Translations under genes and position numbers: made by a program
Shown here: positions 24,286-35,491 of the stretch, in pieces
Layout: every line of letters begins with the position of its first letter
How positions within the stretch are numbered: the stretch's first letter is position 1
The notes under the pieces: model-generated
What the model was told of the DNA's origin: nothing
The model's input: only the letters and a program-made list of their open reading frames with translations
Database searches by the model: none
NCBI RefSeq assembly: GCF_000003815.2
Contig: NC_049985.1
Coordinates: 17,053,643-17,117,642 of the forward strand
Direction: 5' to 3'
DNA length: 64,000 nt
From: Branchiostoma floridae
Taxonomy: Eukaryota; Chordata; Leptocardii; Amphioxiformes; Branchiostomatidae

Positions 24286-25580
24286 CTACAGACGGAAAAA
24301 GTTTTGTTCTATATCTTCTAAGATGTGGGTGGGCACAGTAAAATTAACTTTTTCATACGCCATTTGTGTGAAGGAGTCGGCTTGCTCGCGCCCGCCAGTG
24401 TACGCGTCATGCCCACAGCAACTCTTGTGTCCGACAGACCAGTGTTGTTTCTGACAGTCACGGCTGCAGTAGCGGGTCAGCTTGCACCCGGCACACAGCT
24501 TCAGGGTTGACCTGTAGAAAATGAAACAGGTAAGCATGCTATTTGGTGAATATGTTACTTCTAGACTGGATTTTCATTCTCTATAATCACTTTGTATCCA
24601 AAAGGTTTTTGCTCTCGCCAAATATCCAGTAACACAACCTGACACACCCCTCTTGGTGAATGGCATAGCCCAAGCCCACTGGGCAGCTGAACCTGACCAG
24701 TGCTCGGCCTATGAAGCCACGAGTACTACGAGTAACCAACCAACGGTTTCTTATGAAGATTATCTCCTTATCATCATATACCCCATCTGATTTAAATCAA
24801 TTTACATAATGTACATCTAATTCGTGTAAATATCCATTTAAGCCACCTGCATTCCAAATAACATAAAAATCCGAAAAAAAATCCTTTGTTCACTTACTCG
24901 CCTTGAAAGATTTTAACAAAAATACCCCTGCAGTTCCTGAGCAAGCTGCTAGGGCCCAAACCTACATCAATTCTTCTTTACACGTTAAGCAACCTATCAC
25001 ACAAAATAGTGACTGAACATTATGCCCAGAGCCAAAACCATCAACTTCAACCACCAGGGAGCCCAGAACGAAACCTGACCGCCAGGATAGCAACATCAAC
25101 CCATGTACCAAATAGCATCGCAATCGCAGGATGAATTCTGGAGGTAACGTTAAAGCGCGAAAATGCACTTTAAAACCGTAAATCTATTAACCTGTAGCCT
25201 GGCTTGCCGCACTTGGGGTTGCAGCATCTCAACAGCTTGGACTTCCTCGCATCTTCTAACAGCTTCAAACACTCTTCACTTCCATGTCTTCCAATTTCCA
25301 TCCCCAACTCGCAGTACCTAGTGGAAAATATATAATTAGTCTTGGTAACAATACCGAGATATATTAAATTTCATTACAATATTCATGTATGCAATATGCG
25401 TATATGTCCGTGTTTCCTGTAGGATATTCGGTCTTGACAGAATAGAAAGCTTTTAGTCATACATAATTTTATATCATGACTGATGATCATGACAGCCACT
25501 GTGAATTAGAATGGTGGGGCCGCATCTGTCCAGTCACGGATATGCAAATGAGCATTTGCTGAACATGTAAGTCAGAGTCT

Positions 25581-25623
<43 letters not shown>

Positions 25624-27805
25624 GCACACACACACAAACACACACACCGTGACTTGCACGTACTCTGAGTTCGTGCACGCGCACACACACACACACACAA
25701 ACAAACATTGAAAGAAACACAAGTCCAAAAAGCAACTGAAAGTGTGCTCTATATCCTCGTGGCACGTACCTCTGGGCTACCAGAGAACGACCGGGGCCGT
25801 CAGTCAGATCAGCCCTTGCCCCGTGCTCTATCAGCCGCCGAACTGTGCCGACGTGTTTGTACATAGAGGCGCACATCAGCGGTGTATACTGCCAGGCGTC
25901 CCGTATGTCTAACGTTGCACCATGCTGCACCAGCAAGTCCACCACTTCTGTCCGTCCTGGGTTGGATTTGTGACACAAGAAATACTCAGTAACGATATAT
26001 ATACCTTTCGCAAAGTAATATACAATGTTAATTGATAGACGGTATTTGCATTTGTTTTGAGCTCCACGACCTCATTCTTTCACCAATGGATGTTACTACA
26101 GTGGAAGCCGCTTATTAGGGAAGGCCATTTCCCGACTAACCGGCGTTCCCGATTAAAAGATGTTGCTCGAAATGACCCGAGTGGGGATGGGGTAGGGTTG
26201 CATTGGTGAACGCATCGCACGCATTAACACAAAGAATACAAACACAATCATTTCTACCACACATAATCATGTACACATTTATAATTTAATTAAACTCCAC
26301 AGTTAATTAGTAATATTTTCGAGTGATTTGCTTGTGTGTCAAAAGATTTGATCCTGATTTGCAAAATAAGTATCTATTAAAGTACGTAAATCATCCCCGA
26401 CGGGATGTATACAAAAATCATATCGCGACAGAAAAAAAATACCAAATGGCAGACAAATGACACTAAAATATGACCTTCTTGGTGAGAGTTATTGACCTAC
26501 CTCCGTTCGCTGCTGCATGGAGGGTCGCAAACGAGAACCTGGTTCTCTTCGCCACAGACGCCTCCTTGCGGAGCAGCAATTTCACGATGTCTACATGTCC
26601 ATTGAAAGAGGCATGGTACAATGGTGTGCCACTCCTTATTATATCGCTGTCGGCCGGCTGGTCACAGTCAATGTCCGCACCTGCATGCGGTTGGTGAAAA
26701 TGGTTTTATGGTCTGTGATTAGCTTTTTCAAGAAAATCCAAAACTCTACTTTTTATCGCAACATATCATACAAGACATGGTGACGACACACTCAAGTCAA
26801 CTCTACTTTCACAAAGTATCATATTTTAAACTAGAGTGCCATGAACCCATACCTTCGTCACATAATCGTGCCTTTAATCCAAGACTTTGATGTCTCATTC
26901 ATGTATTTCTCAAGAGTACCTACCCCAATAGGAAACGACTACGTATACATGAACTTGTGTTTGTAGTAATGCTGTGATGCCGCTATACGATATAACAAAG
27001 GGCACACAACAGTCGTTTTAGACTATTCTTTTCAGCCCGAGTTCGTTTGCAAATCGTCTGTATAACAGTTACTAGTAACACTGAAAAGCTCAATTTATTC
27101 CATACTTGTGTATAATTCCAAGACAACAAATTTACATTTGAATGATATACGGGTCCTATCCCTTGTAGTCGGTGTTTACACAATCTTTCGCTGGCTGGGG
27201 TTGATGACCCCCCACTAGGAGAGTGATTTTAGTCAGACCATAACCTGATTAGATTTTCAGATTTAACTCGGATCGAAAACTGTATTTCTATATCTGTTGT
27301 AAAAAGATAAACAGGAAAATAACACGTGTAGAATAGAATAACAGTACTAAAATGAATTAACGTAATACTGGGTAACCAACATTTTTAACCTCCTTGGGGT
27401 AACTATTCGCGCACTGTATGTGCACAAATGCTAGCCTATCAACAGTTGGTACTGTTTGTAGTCTGCGTCGACGAAAATTAGAAGCTACAAATTTGACATA
27501 CATGTACAATGTATAAAGTTTTTTTAATCTTTTATTAAACTACCTTACTCCATGGGGAGGGTGGATATAACCTTGGTGGAGAAACTGACTACGTAACGCA
27601 TGATTCCACCAAATATCTTTGCCATTCGGAATCAAAATTCCTACCAAAGTCTATTTTGTTCGATGCCTGATTGTACATCACAAGTCCATGTTGCTTTAGG
27701 AAAGGATTGCGATATGTGCTTACCTGCTTTCAAAGCTGTTTTAACACCTTCAAGCGATCCGTTCTCCGCAGCATACAACAGAAGTTCATTTGCCATTTCC
27801 GCCAT
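24286..27805 (-). CDS. Ankyrin-repeat/MYND zinc-finger protein, paralogue 4
   Basis: Five exons on the minus strand: 27724-27805 (ATG at 27803-27805), 26501-26680, 25770-25956, 25192-25317 and 24286-24511 (TAG at 24286-24288). They total 801 nt, or 266 residues. An in-frame ATG at 27794-27796 is an alternative start. Ankyrin segments include [35 protein letters not shown] and [18 protein letters not shown]. The MYND finger ([37 protein letters not shown]) has all ligands. Its first loop reads CAGC where the others have CGRC, which keeps both cysteines. The intact last acceptor (CTACAG|G) is the reference for the lesion in paralogue 1. The C-terminal tail after the finger is longer than in the paralogues. 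Likely a protein-protein adaptor; partner unknown. Confidence 0.9.
25583..25705. repeat. (CA)n microsatellite in intron 3 of paralogue 4
   Basis: A nearly pure CA run at ~25585-25640 followed by impure CA. It is in the same intron as the tracts of paralogues 1 and 3. It produces the spurious CVCVC open frame on the minus strand. Confidence 0.93.
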
Positions 27806-27945
27806 ATCGTTCTAAAGAACCACTTTTGTCGACACCTTGCGCGCGTTCTGTCTGAGTTTGAACTGAAGAACCATGGGAAGAATTTGTCTTGTCACGTGAG
27901 CTATCGTCTTGTCACGTGATCTGTTGTTTTGTCACGTGAGCCATG
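27806..27945 (-). promoter_or_regulatory. Three CACGTG boxes at exact 20-bp spacing upstream of paralogue 4
   Basis: TCACGTGA occurs at 27892-27899, 27912-27919 and 27932-27939, about 90-135 bp upstream of the start codon. Each is preceded by TTG or TTTTG. The exact 20-bp period places the sites on the same helical face about two turns apart. bHLH-Zip binding is inferred. Confidence 0.72.
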
Positions 27946-28222
27946 GTCGGACAAGCGGAATGAGAACATAAAGATTTGGGAAAAGAGACCACAAGTTTGT
28001 TTGTCCTTTGTTATTTATATTTTCCTATACAAGTCCTGCTTTTTGTGACAACTATGCAAAGACATTGTTATCATTATGGGGCGTGTGGAGCGTGCTCATT
28101 GCGCTTAATTGCTATCTTTTATGGAACGTTGTAAAACGATAACTCTACAAGCAGGGGTTAGACGTAGAGATTGCTACCTTCTTCTACATTGCCCCGATGT
28201 GAAGGTAGTGTGTGTATGCACA
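27946..28222. other. Short spacer before the telomere-type block
   Basis: No gene is supported between the paralogue 4 promoter and the gap. Confidence 0.5.
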
Positions 28223-28322
28223 NNNNNNNNNNNNNNNNNNNNNNNNNNNNNNNNNNNNNNNNNNNNNNNNNNNNNNNNNNNNNNNNNNNNNNNNNNNNNN
28301 NNNNNNNNNNNNNNNNNNNNNN
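28223..28322. other. Assembly gap (100 N) abutting telomere-type repeats
   Basis: Exactly 100 N. The right side begins directly with CCTAACCCTAACCC. Confidence 0.98.
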
Positions 28323-28740
28323 ACCTAACCCTAACCCTAACCCTAACCCTAACCCTAACCCTAACCCTAACCCTAGAGCCTAACCCTAACCCTAACCCTA
28401 ACCCTAACCCTAACCCTAACCCTAACCCTAACCCTAACCCTAACCCTAACCCTAACCCTAACCCTAACCCTAACCCTAACCCTAACCCTAACCCGTTCCC
28501 TAACCCGAACCCTAACCCTAACCCAACCCTAACCCTAACCCTAACCCTAACCCGTTCCCTAACCCGTTCCCTAACCCGTTCCCTAACCCTAACCCGTTCC
28601 CTAACCCGTTCCCTAACCCGTTCCCTAACCCGTTCCCTAACCCGTTCCCTAACCCTAACCCGTTCCCCAACCCCAACCCCAACCCTAACCCAGACCCCAG
28701 ACCTCAGACCCCAGACCCCAGACCCCAGACCCCAACCCCA
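28323..28740. repeat. (CCCTAA)n telomere-type tract, decaying rightwards
   Basis: Perfect CCCTAA repeats run from the gap edge to ~28490 with one interruption. They then degenerate to CCCTAACCCGTTCCCTAACC variants (28490-28665) and finally CCCAGACC variants (to ~28740). On the plus strand a C-rich tract reading into more complex DNA to the right is what a left chromosome end looks like. The long XN/PNPN open frames here are artefacts of the repeat. Confidence 0.95.
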
Positions 28741-31116
28741 ACCCCCCCAAAAAAACACAAAAACAAAAACTCGACCCCTTAACCCCTAAATCCCTGAACC
28801 TCTGAACCCCGGAACTCATAGAACAATACCTGAACTATCCCCAAACACTTGCTACAGTTAGTGAAAAGGCCCCATGCCCGTGCAACAGTTTATGACCTTT
28901 CACTAACACAGTTAGCGAACCGTCCCCAAATCGTCAGCCTTCTCGTCTGTCTTCAGGCGGAAATGAAATCCACATGTTAGAATTTGGCGGCGAGCTTTGG
29001 GTGGGGTGCACAGAGGGGTTTACACTGCACAGGACAAAACAACTTGGTTCGCATGAAAAATTAGCACGAGTACACTAGCGTAACTCTACAAAAGATGACA
29101 GGAAAACTGCATATAGATAATTACATTGCGATGCGATAAAGCTTCGTTTTATCCTTTTTGATCTGATCTAACACATAAACAAACTTTGTTCAACATATCA
29201 CTAACCACCCTCACGTACTTTTGTATAGTAAACTATCCCCCCATCCCCACCCCACACAGACCCCCCCAACGAGTAAATTTCATAGAAATAGGGCACAGTA
29301 CATTACATCAATATGTTGTTCTAGATGCAAGTTCCTTTATTTGCCTTTTAGAAGGTGAGACCAACAATAGTTTTAACGCCAGACGTTATCAAATCAAGGA
29401 GAGTCACAAACCTTCAGTAATTCCGGTCACGTATCGTTCTCTGGTATGAATCTACAATCTCAGCTTCTCCTTCCTGGCTGTAACATGTCCCAGATAAGGA
29501 CGGGTCTTGATGCTGATTCTGGCGCCTGATTTCTCCGAAAATATCGACTTGAACCTTACAAAAAGCTACTTTAGCTGTTACAAATCCGCATGACTCTCAA
29601 GGTCAAACTGTCCGGCCTCAACAAAACATGTGACCGCATAACATCTGTATTCATCCGCTTGTGAAGAACCTGCATGGGGTGGGTGAAAAGTAGTGCGAAT
29701 ATGGTGCTTAAGTATCCTTGACATTTAGGCTTCATTCGAAATGCTAAATGATAAAATAATACTAGAACCTGATTATGTAATTGACTTTTCTAGATGTGGA
29801 AATAATGTCAGACATCTGGTGTTTCAAATATTCCAGAGTGTGAGGCTGAAGGGCTGACGTCACAATTGAGTTGCGTGGTAGAGAGCACAAGATGGGAATA
29901 CCATTATAATTCCTATTTACAATCCTTGAAAACATTTCTATTCCTTGAAATTATTGGCCCAATCTGGTGACATGTTGTGTTAGATGAAACAGGTAAGGTG
30001 TAATATTTCCCATTTTGGTCACAATTTGTTCCGTGTACATTTACCCGTTTAGTTTCACCCATATGTGTTTTGACACGCTCTCACGAACGGAAATATGATT
30101 AACCCGGAAGTTCTTAACTTGGGTAATTTTCTTTGTCCTGATTATTCAAATGAGCCCAACTGGTATCTTAGATGTACATGACGTCATCTTATGATGTCAT
30201 TTGGAAACCATTGATAGTGCCATTAGCAGCACAAGTTGTAACAGACATCATAATTCTACATCTGTTATCTGCCCTTGCTGTTACATTTTAGGGAGCAAAA
30301 CTTGAATTTTTCTGAGAATACGCCTTTTTCATGGGTTCGGCCAATATAGACAAATTGATGACGTCAGAATTACGTCATATTACGTCATCGCAACGTCAAT
30401 GTATTATACTTGTCAGATATTATGTCTATATCATATCCTAAAAATGTGGTCCAAGGGTGACCAAAAAGTCTGGTCTGAATAGGGTTAAAGCATCATTTAC
30501 GCAGAATGACCAAAATGTGCATTTTCCCCGAACGATATTTGTAGTATTACTTGATGCTAATATCAATGATGATAATATCTATGATGAGGAATGCCCGTTA
30601 TTTTATTTGACTTTCCTGATGTTACATTATAAATAATGTATGAGTTACAGAGGTTTATTCGGACTCTATTCAAGCAGACACAAACTTTCAAGCATTCCTT
30701 TCAAATAATGAGCGAAAACTTTCCAATATGATGAAGCTCGTGTATTCATTTTATTTATTAATGAAATACCATGCCGTTGGTTCCTCTGTTTTAAGTATTC
30801 TTTTTTCGCGAAGGTACAGAAACTGGAACACATATGCCCTAGACATATTGCCCTTATATTGCACACGTCTATTTCAAGAAACAGACATTATCCAACTCTG
30901 CTTATACCTTTTACAGCTACATAAACCCCAACTGGTACCTTGGCCTGTTGTCATGGGACCTTTCTTACTATACATCATCTCCAGCAGGAGAGGGCGAAAA
31001 GCTTGTACTGTTGTTATCTTATCAGAACTCCAGATTATATTCAGTTTACTTGTATGTTCGGGTATAGCTTCCCTTATGACATTTCTATTTTCAGAGTCAA
31101 CTATGGAAATTCTGTA
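28741..31116. other. Gene-poor DNA between telomere-type block and polycystin gene
   Basis: I see no domain-bearing open frame. The 129-residue frame at 30728-31117 has no recognisable features and is probably chance. The polycystin 3' untranslated region should lie in the last few hundred bases before 31560. Confidence 0.55.
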
Positions 31117-31118
31117 AA

Positions 31119-31190
31119 GGACTCCATGATGGAAAACAGGTTCTTGTTGGTGTTGAAAATCGTGAACTGCACGAAAACAGTTCGGCCTTG
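31119..31190 (-). pseudogene. Stray fragment of a polycystin channel exon, downstream of the gene
   Basis: The minus strand reads VFVQFTIFNTNKNLFSIME, near-identical to VFVQFTVFNPNTNLFSIME in the channel exon at 33697-34047. It lies ~370 bp past the stop codon and soon runs into a stop. It is either a duplicated exon scrap or the remnant of a second polycystin copy. Confidence 0.8.
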
Positions 31191-31559
31191 CCGACGGGCT
31201 TGCCGAGAAGGACCTGACAGCGGCTATGGCGGATACACTGGTGCGGTCTACAGTAGTGTATGGACTCAGCCTCGTTGGGGTCAAGAGAATGATGGTGATG
31301 TAATTTACAAACAAAAGTTGACGACATAACGCATACGGTTTCCTACAATCATGTTGTAACTATATAGATTTTTCATCGGACTGCGTTGGATTAAAAACTT
31401 CAACTAGCTGCTCTGCAATCAAGTTACCCACCAATATCGCGGAAAAGGATTTAAATCGTAATGGCTTACTTATTTTCTGTTGTGTACATACAGGTCATGG
31501 AACTTGACATCTACTATTTAATTTGACCCTAAATTTCCACAACAACGGCCGTTTAGAAG

Positions 31560-34500
31560 TCAGAACTGGAACTCAACGACAGAAGCCCCATCCGAATCTT
31601 TAGATGATTGGAACTTCAGCACTCCTGGTCCTACAAAAACGTCAGCTATGTCCTGCTCGGACAACAGCACTGGGTTGTAGCCAAGCGTCTTACAGTCAGG
31701 CTCTCTCGCTGTTGGCTTTCTTGTGTTGCTTTCAGAATTATAAGGTTCGTCCGTGGTTGATTCTCTATTCCCCTGTAGGTCATCCAGCACGAATTCAAAG
31801 GTCTGATTACTGTTGCTCTTTTCCTCCACCATCCGGATCAGTTCGGGCCCGTTGAATATGTCCAGTAGCTCCTGTTCAGTTGGTCTCCTGCGAACTTCAT
31901 ACGTCTTCGATCTGTTTTCTCTCCTCCCGCATGAAGCGACTGTGAGTGCGGCTGTTTTAACCCGCTGTATCATCATGTCCGCAACCTTCTCGTTTTCGGT
32001 CTTCCCGCCTTTCTGCTCGGCCATAGACTCGTGATAAGCGTCGTCCAAGATGGCGACGAACATGAGAAGCATGACCCAATGGAAGAGGCCTAGCAAAGCG
32101 AAATAGGCTATCGGGCCCAGCACACTGCTTGCTTCAGCAATCACATAGTAGCTAGACGCGCTCTGTATGATCACCAGAATCGTCTGCAGGGCGCTGGCGA
32201 AGTTAGCGAAGCCTTCCAGCTTGGTGCCGACCACGAGGAAGAACAGCATGGTGAACGCGCAGAACACAGTGATGAACACAATGCCGAACCCAGTCAGCGG
32301 ACCTGCAGCCTTTTTCATTGTATCTACACAAACGGTAGAAAGATCATGAGTTTACGTTCATTCCTTCGAAGGCAAATATGCTTAAAATTAAAAGCATTAT
32401 CTAGTATTCAAGTCAAATTTGACCGGCGTAAGTGAACCTATATGTAACGTTTCTGTTGCCGCATTACGAAGTCCCTACCTGCTCCCCGGACGATGTGCTT
32501 GTTAAAGCGGAAGAGATGCAGGAGCTTCAAGGTCGCCACACAGACGAGCCAGCCTAACACGTAGGTGTTGACCTGGTCCCAGAGCGCCGCCTGGCGGTAC
32601 TTTTCGTAACTGTCCTGGGCAGCTGTGTTGGATAAAGACAATGAATCTAAGTTTGCACTCTGCTAGTAAATGAGCTATGAAATTGTTAATTTCATTGAAC
32701 GTAAAATGCTTTATTTCTATTTATGGGCTCAGAAACCTTTATCTTGAGAGTAATATCAAAATAGTTTTACTCTTACAATCAGTTTTTACATACATGTGAT
32801 CAGAATCAGTAGCTCCTAATCTCGATATTCGCAATGCCCCTGCCCCCATGACCCACCGAGCCTCAAGGCTAATCTGCCTAAAGCTGACAAAAGCACCCAC
32901 GATTTGGTGCTACTAGTGTGTCAAAACCTGCACGTGGCCACTAAGACCCGTGCATTTCATAATTACAAAATATTACCTGTATTAAGTATTTTAATTAGAT
33001 TAAAAAAATCACTAGAAATAGGATGAATTTCTATTGATCACACACATCAATGGCATGCTAGGTTGAGATCCGTTTACATTATCAGGTCGTGTTTATGATA
33101 GATCAGCTAAATTCTGCCATCCAACGACTGTCCAGTAATAAACCTTCCGACATGTTGGCAGATTGGTAAAAACTGTTACTATTTTACTGTCTTCTGTCTT
33201 TTTGAAAACGTTCTCATTATTCTTCTCGTATCCAGAACCTCAAGCAGCAAGCCGGTGTAGGTGAAGTGTCGCACCTTCTGTAGCCCTTTGTGGAGCGTTG
33301 AACCCCAGCATGAGATACAGGGTGTAGAGGAGGATGCCGATCTCAGCCAGCGACAGGAGCGCTAAGCTCAGCTCCAGACAGTTCCAGAACATCTTGAAGT
33401 ACCCCCAGCCCAGCAGCATGATCCTGGAAACTGCGCGGTGCAGTATGGGATCGGGGGGAAGGCAGGTGAGTTAGAATGGATGCTGTAAAAGGTACAGTCG
33501 GTGTGTGGCTTATGCCTTATAACCTGATTGTATGGAATATTGTATGAACTACTAATCTGGCATCTTATGTTAAATGTGCTGGAATGTTCCTTACACATTC
33601 CCAATGCATTTTGCTATGACATAACTATATTCAATATGATGATTTGACATAGCACATCATATTATTACCTTTCTTTTAACCATGAAGTATACTTACACTC
33701 TCTAAAGACAAAGTAAAGGGTAAACAGGACGAATACTCCTTGGAAAGCCGCGACAACCTTCGCCCAGATGGTTTGGAAGCGGTAAAGGCGAACAGTTGTG
33801 GCCTCTACCTTCGCGCAGGTGCTGCCTAGTGTTGGAAACTCAGTCATCAGCTCCATTATGGAAAACAGGTTCGTGTTGGGGTTAAAAACCGTGAACTGCA
33901 CGAAAACAGCTCTCGTATGTTGATCTATCCACCCGCTGGATTGCAACCTCTCCAGGGTGGACAGCAAAGCCGCAGGAGTGGTGTTAGTCAGCTCAGCGAC
34001 GTAGCCGCCACCATAGTACACTGCATATCTCCCGCTTGTAGGGATATCTACAGCACAAGGATAACGCTTAGTTAGTTTTTAACACTGCTGTGGTTTTAGA
34101 TAATTCTGGTGTAACTAAACTGCTAAGTAGGGCAATATTATTAAGTAAATTGACCTGGTAATATACCAGCTCGACTTAACATTTTCCCTGTAATGTTGCA
34201 TAACTGCGTTTTAGAACCTTCAGATAAGTTAAACTCATATGTAGTCAGCAATCAAATAATCACTGTATAGTGTTACAAGTTTTTTTCCAGATAGGAAGAC
34301 CCACGGTGTCAAATGAAGTATATTTCCAAATCCCGTGGGCTTGACCCACAGATGACAGGTATGTGCACTCACCGTACAGCGTCGGCTCGTGATAAAGCCA
34401 AGGTTGCTCCTGCTCGGTGTAGTTTTCATAGACTGGCGGATCGTCTGTTACATTTGCGGGTCCTTCCCAGCCTTCCGTGTAATGTCTGTCCTCGTTCATG

Positions 34501-35491
34501 AAGTAGCTGTACTCCACATCGCAGTTGTTGATGAGACCTATAAACGGCTTCTGGATCGTGCAATGCTCGTCTGAACAACGAAATATACACAAAAATTTAT
34601 TTCGACCACATGCCAACTAAAATGTATACGAATTATCGCGGTTTTCGCAACAATGGCAATTGGTTGACGGGACAAAAAATTCGATCTGGTTAGAGCCCTG
34701 TCTAAAGCCCAAAAAATGCGCATCTAGCTAAAGAGACAGAACAGAATTTTTTTGATCACACAGAGAGAGAGACCATCTAAGGAAAAGACGGACGGAAACT
34801 GACCTTGTTTGACCCTGAGTTGGCGGAATCGGACAGTCCCGACGATGTAGGATTGGTGGTCGCTAAGGTAACCGTCTGGCTGGAAAGTCATGCCATTGTA
34901 CCAACTTGTTGGGCTTATTTCGGGAACCAACGCAAGCTCGGTAAACTTCCAAAATTTCTCATAAGATGTGGCCTGGAAAAGCATCATGAAACAAATCACT
35001 GAATTTCTGCAAGGCTTTTGGTAAGGATTCGACAGTTTGTTTTTATAAAATAAACTATTCGAAAGCAAGGTAACGAGGATCGAAGTCACGAAGTGTTTTT
35101 CATTACATGTTGGTTTGTTCCTTTCTATGTGCATCCATCTGTTCAAATGACGACGGTCTAAGCTATGTAAAGATTTCCTTAACAACTGGCACCAATCAAC
35201 TGTAACCAGGGAATGATTGGGGCCTGCTATCAGCTAACCAACCTTTTGGAGGGAATGGTTTCCGCCACCAGATAGAAAGGTGTTGTGGAGGTGCTTAGTC
35301 TGATAATACATCATGGAGTCACGTGGTCCGTTGGCGACAATAACCAGGACGGCGATGAAGAGCACGTAGAAGAGCAGCTCTTTGAAGGCGCTTCGCACCG
35401 TCAGCTCCCGGAACCGCTGCGCTCGGGACTCCGCTAACTCCTCTGGGGTGGGCGGATTGGTTTCGGTAGAGGTCGGCATGCTCCAGTTTTC
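31560..35491 (-). CDS. Polycystin gene: PKD channel module (S1-S6)
   Basis: Exons 35243-35491 (S1), 34804-34972, 34373-34570, 33697-34047 (YYGGGYVAEL, TRAVFVQFTVFNPNTNLFS, S2), 33275-33430 (S3), 32479-32622 (S4, LKLLHLFRFN) and 31560-32323 (S5, pore, S6 and cytoplasmic tail). The extracellular part is the TOP/polycystin domain. The pore segment has FANFASALQTILVIIQSASS, without the Gly-Asp filter typical of PKD2 channels, as usual for PKD1-type subunits. The tail after S6 is ~150 residues and I see no coiled coil. Confidence 0.93.

Noticed and set aside
25534-25978. Extension of the ankyrin exon into a CVCVCVR tail
   Set aside because: The exon ends at a donor (25764-25769); the tail is the CA repeat read through the intron.
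28109-28789. 226-residue and 194-residue frames of PN/LT and GL/RV repeats
   Set aside because: Pure translation of CCCTAA repeats; not a protein.
30728-31117. 129-residue hydrophobic frame on the plus strand
   Set aside because: No recognisable motif, no splice support and AT-rich composition; treated as chance.
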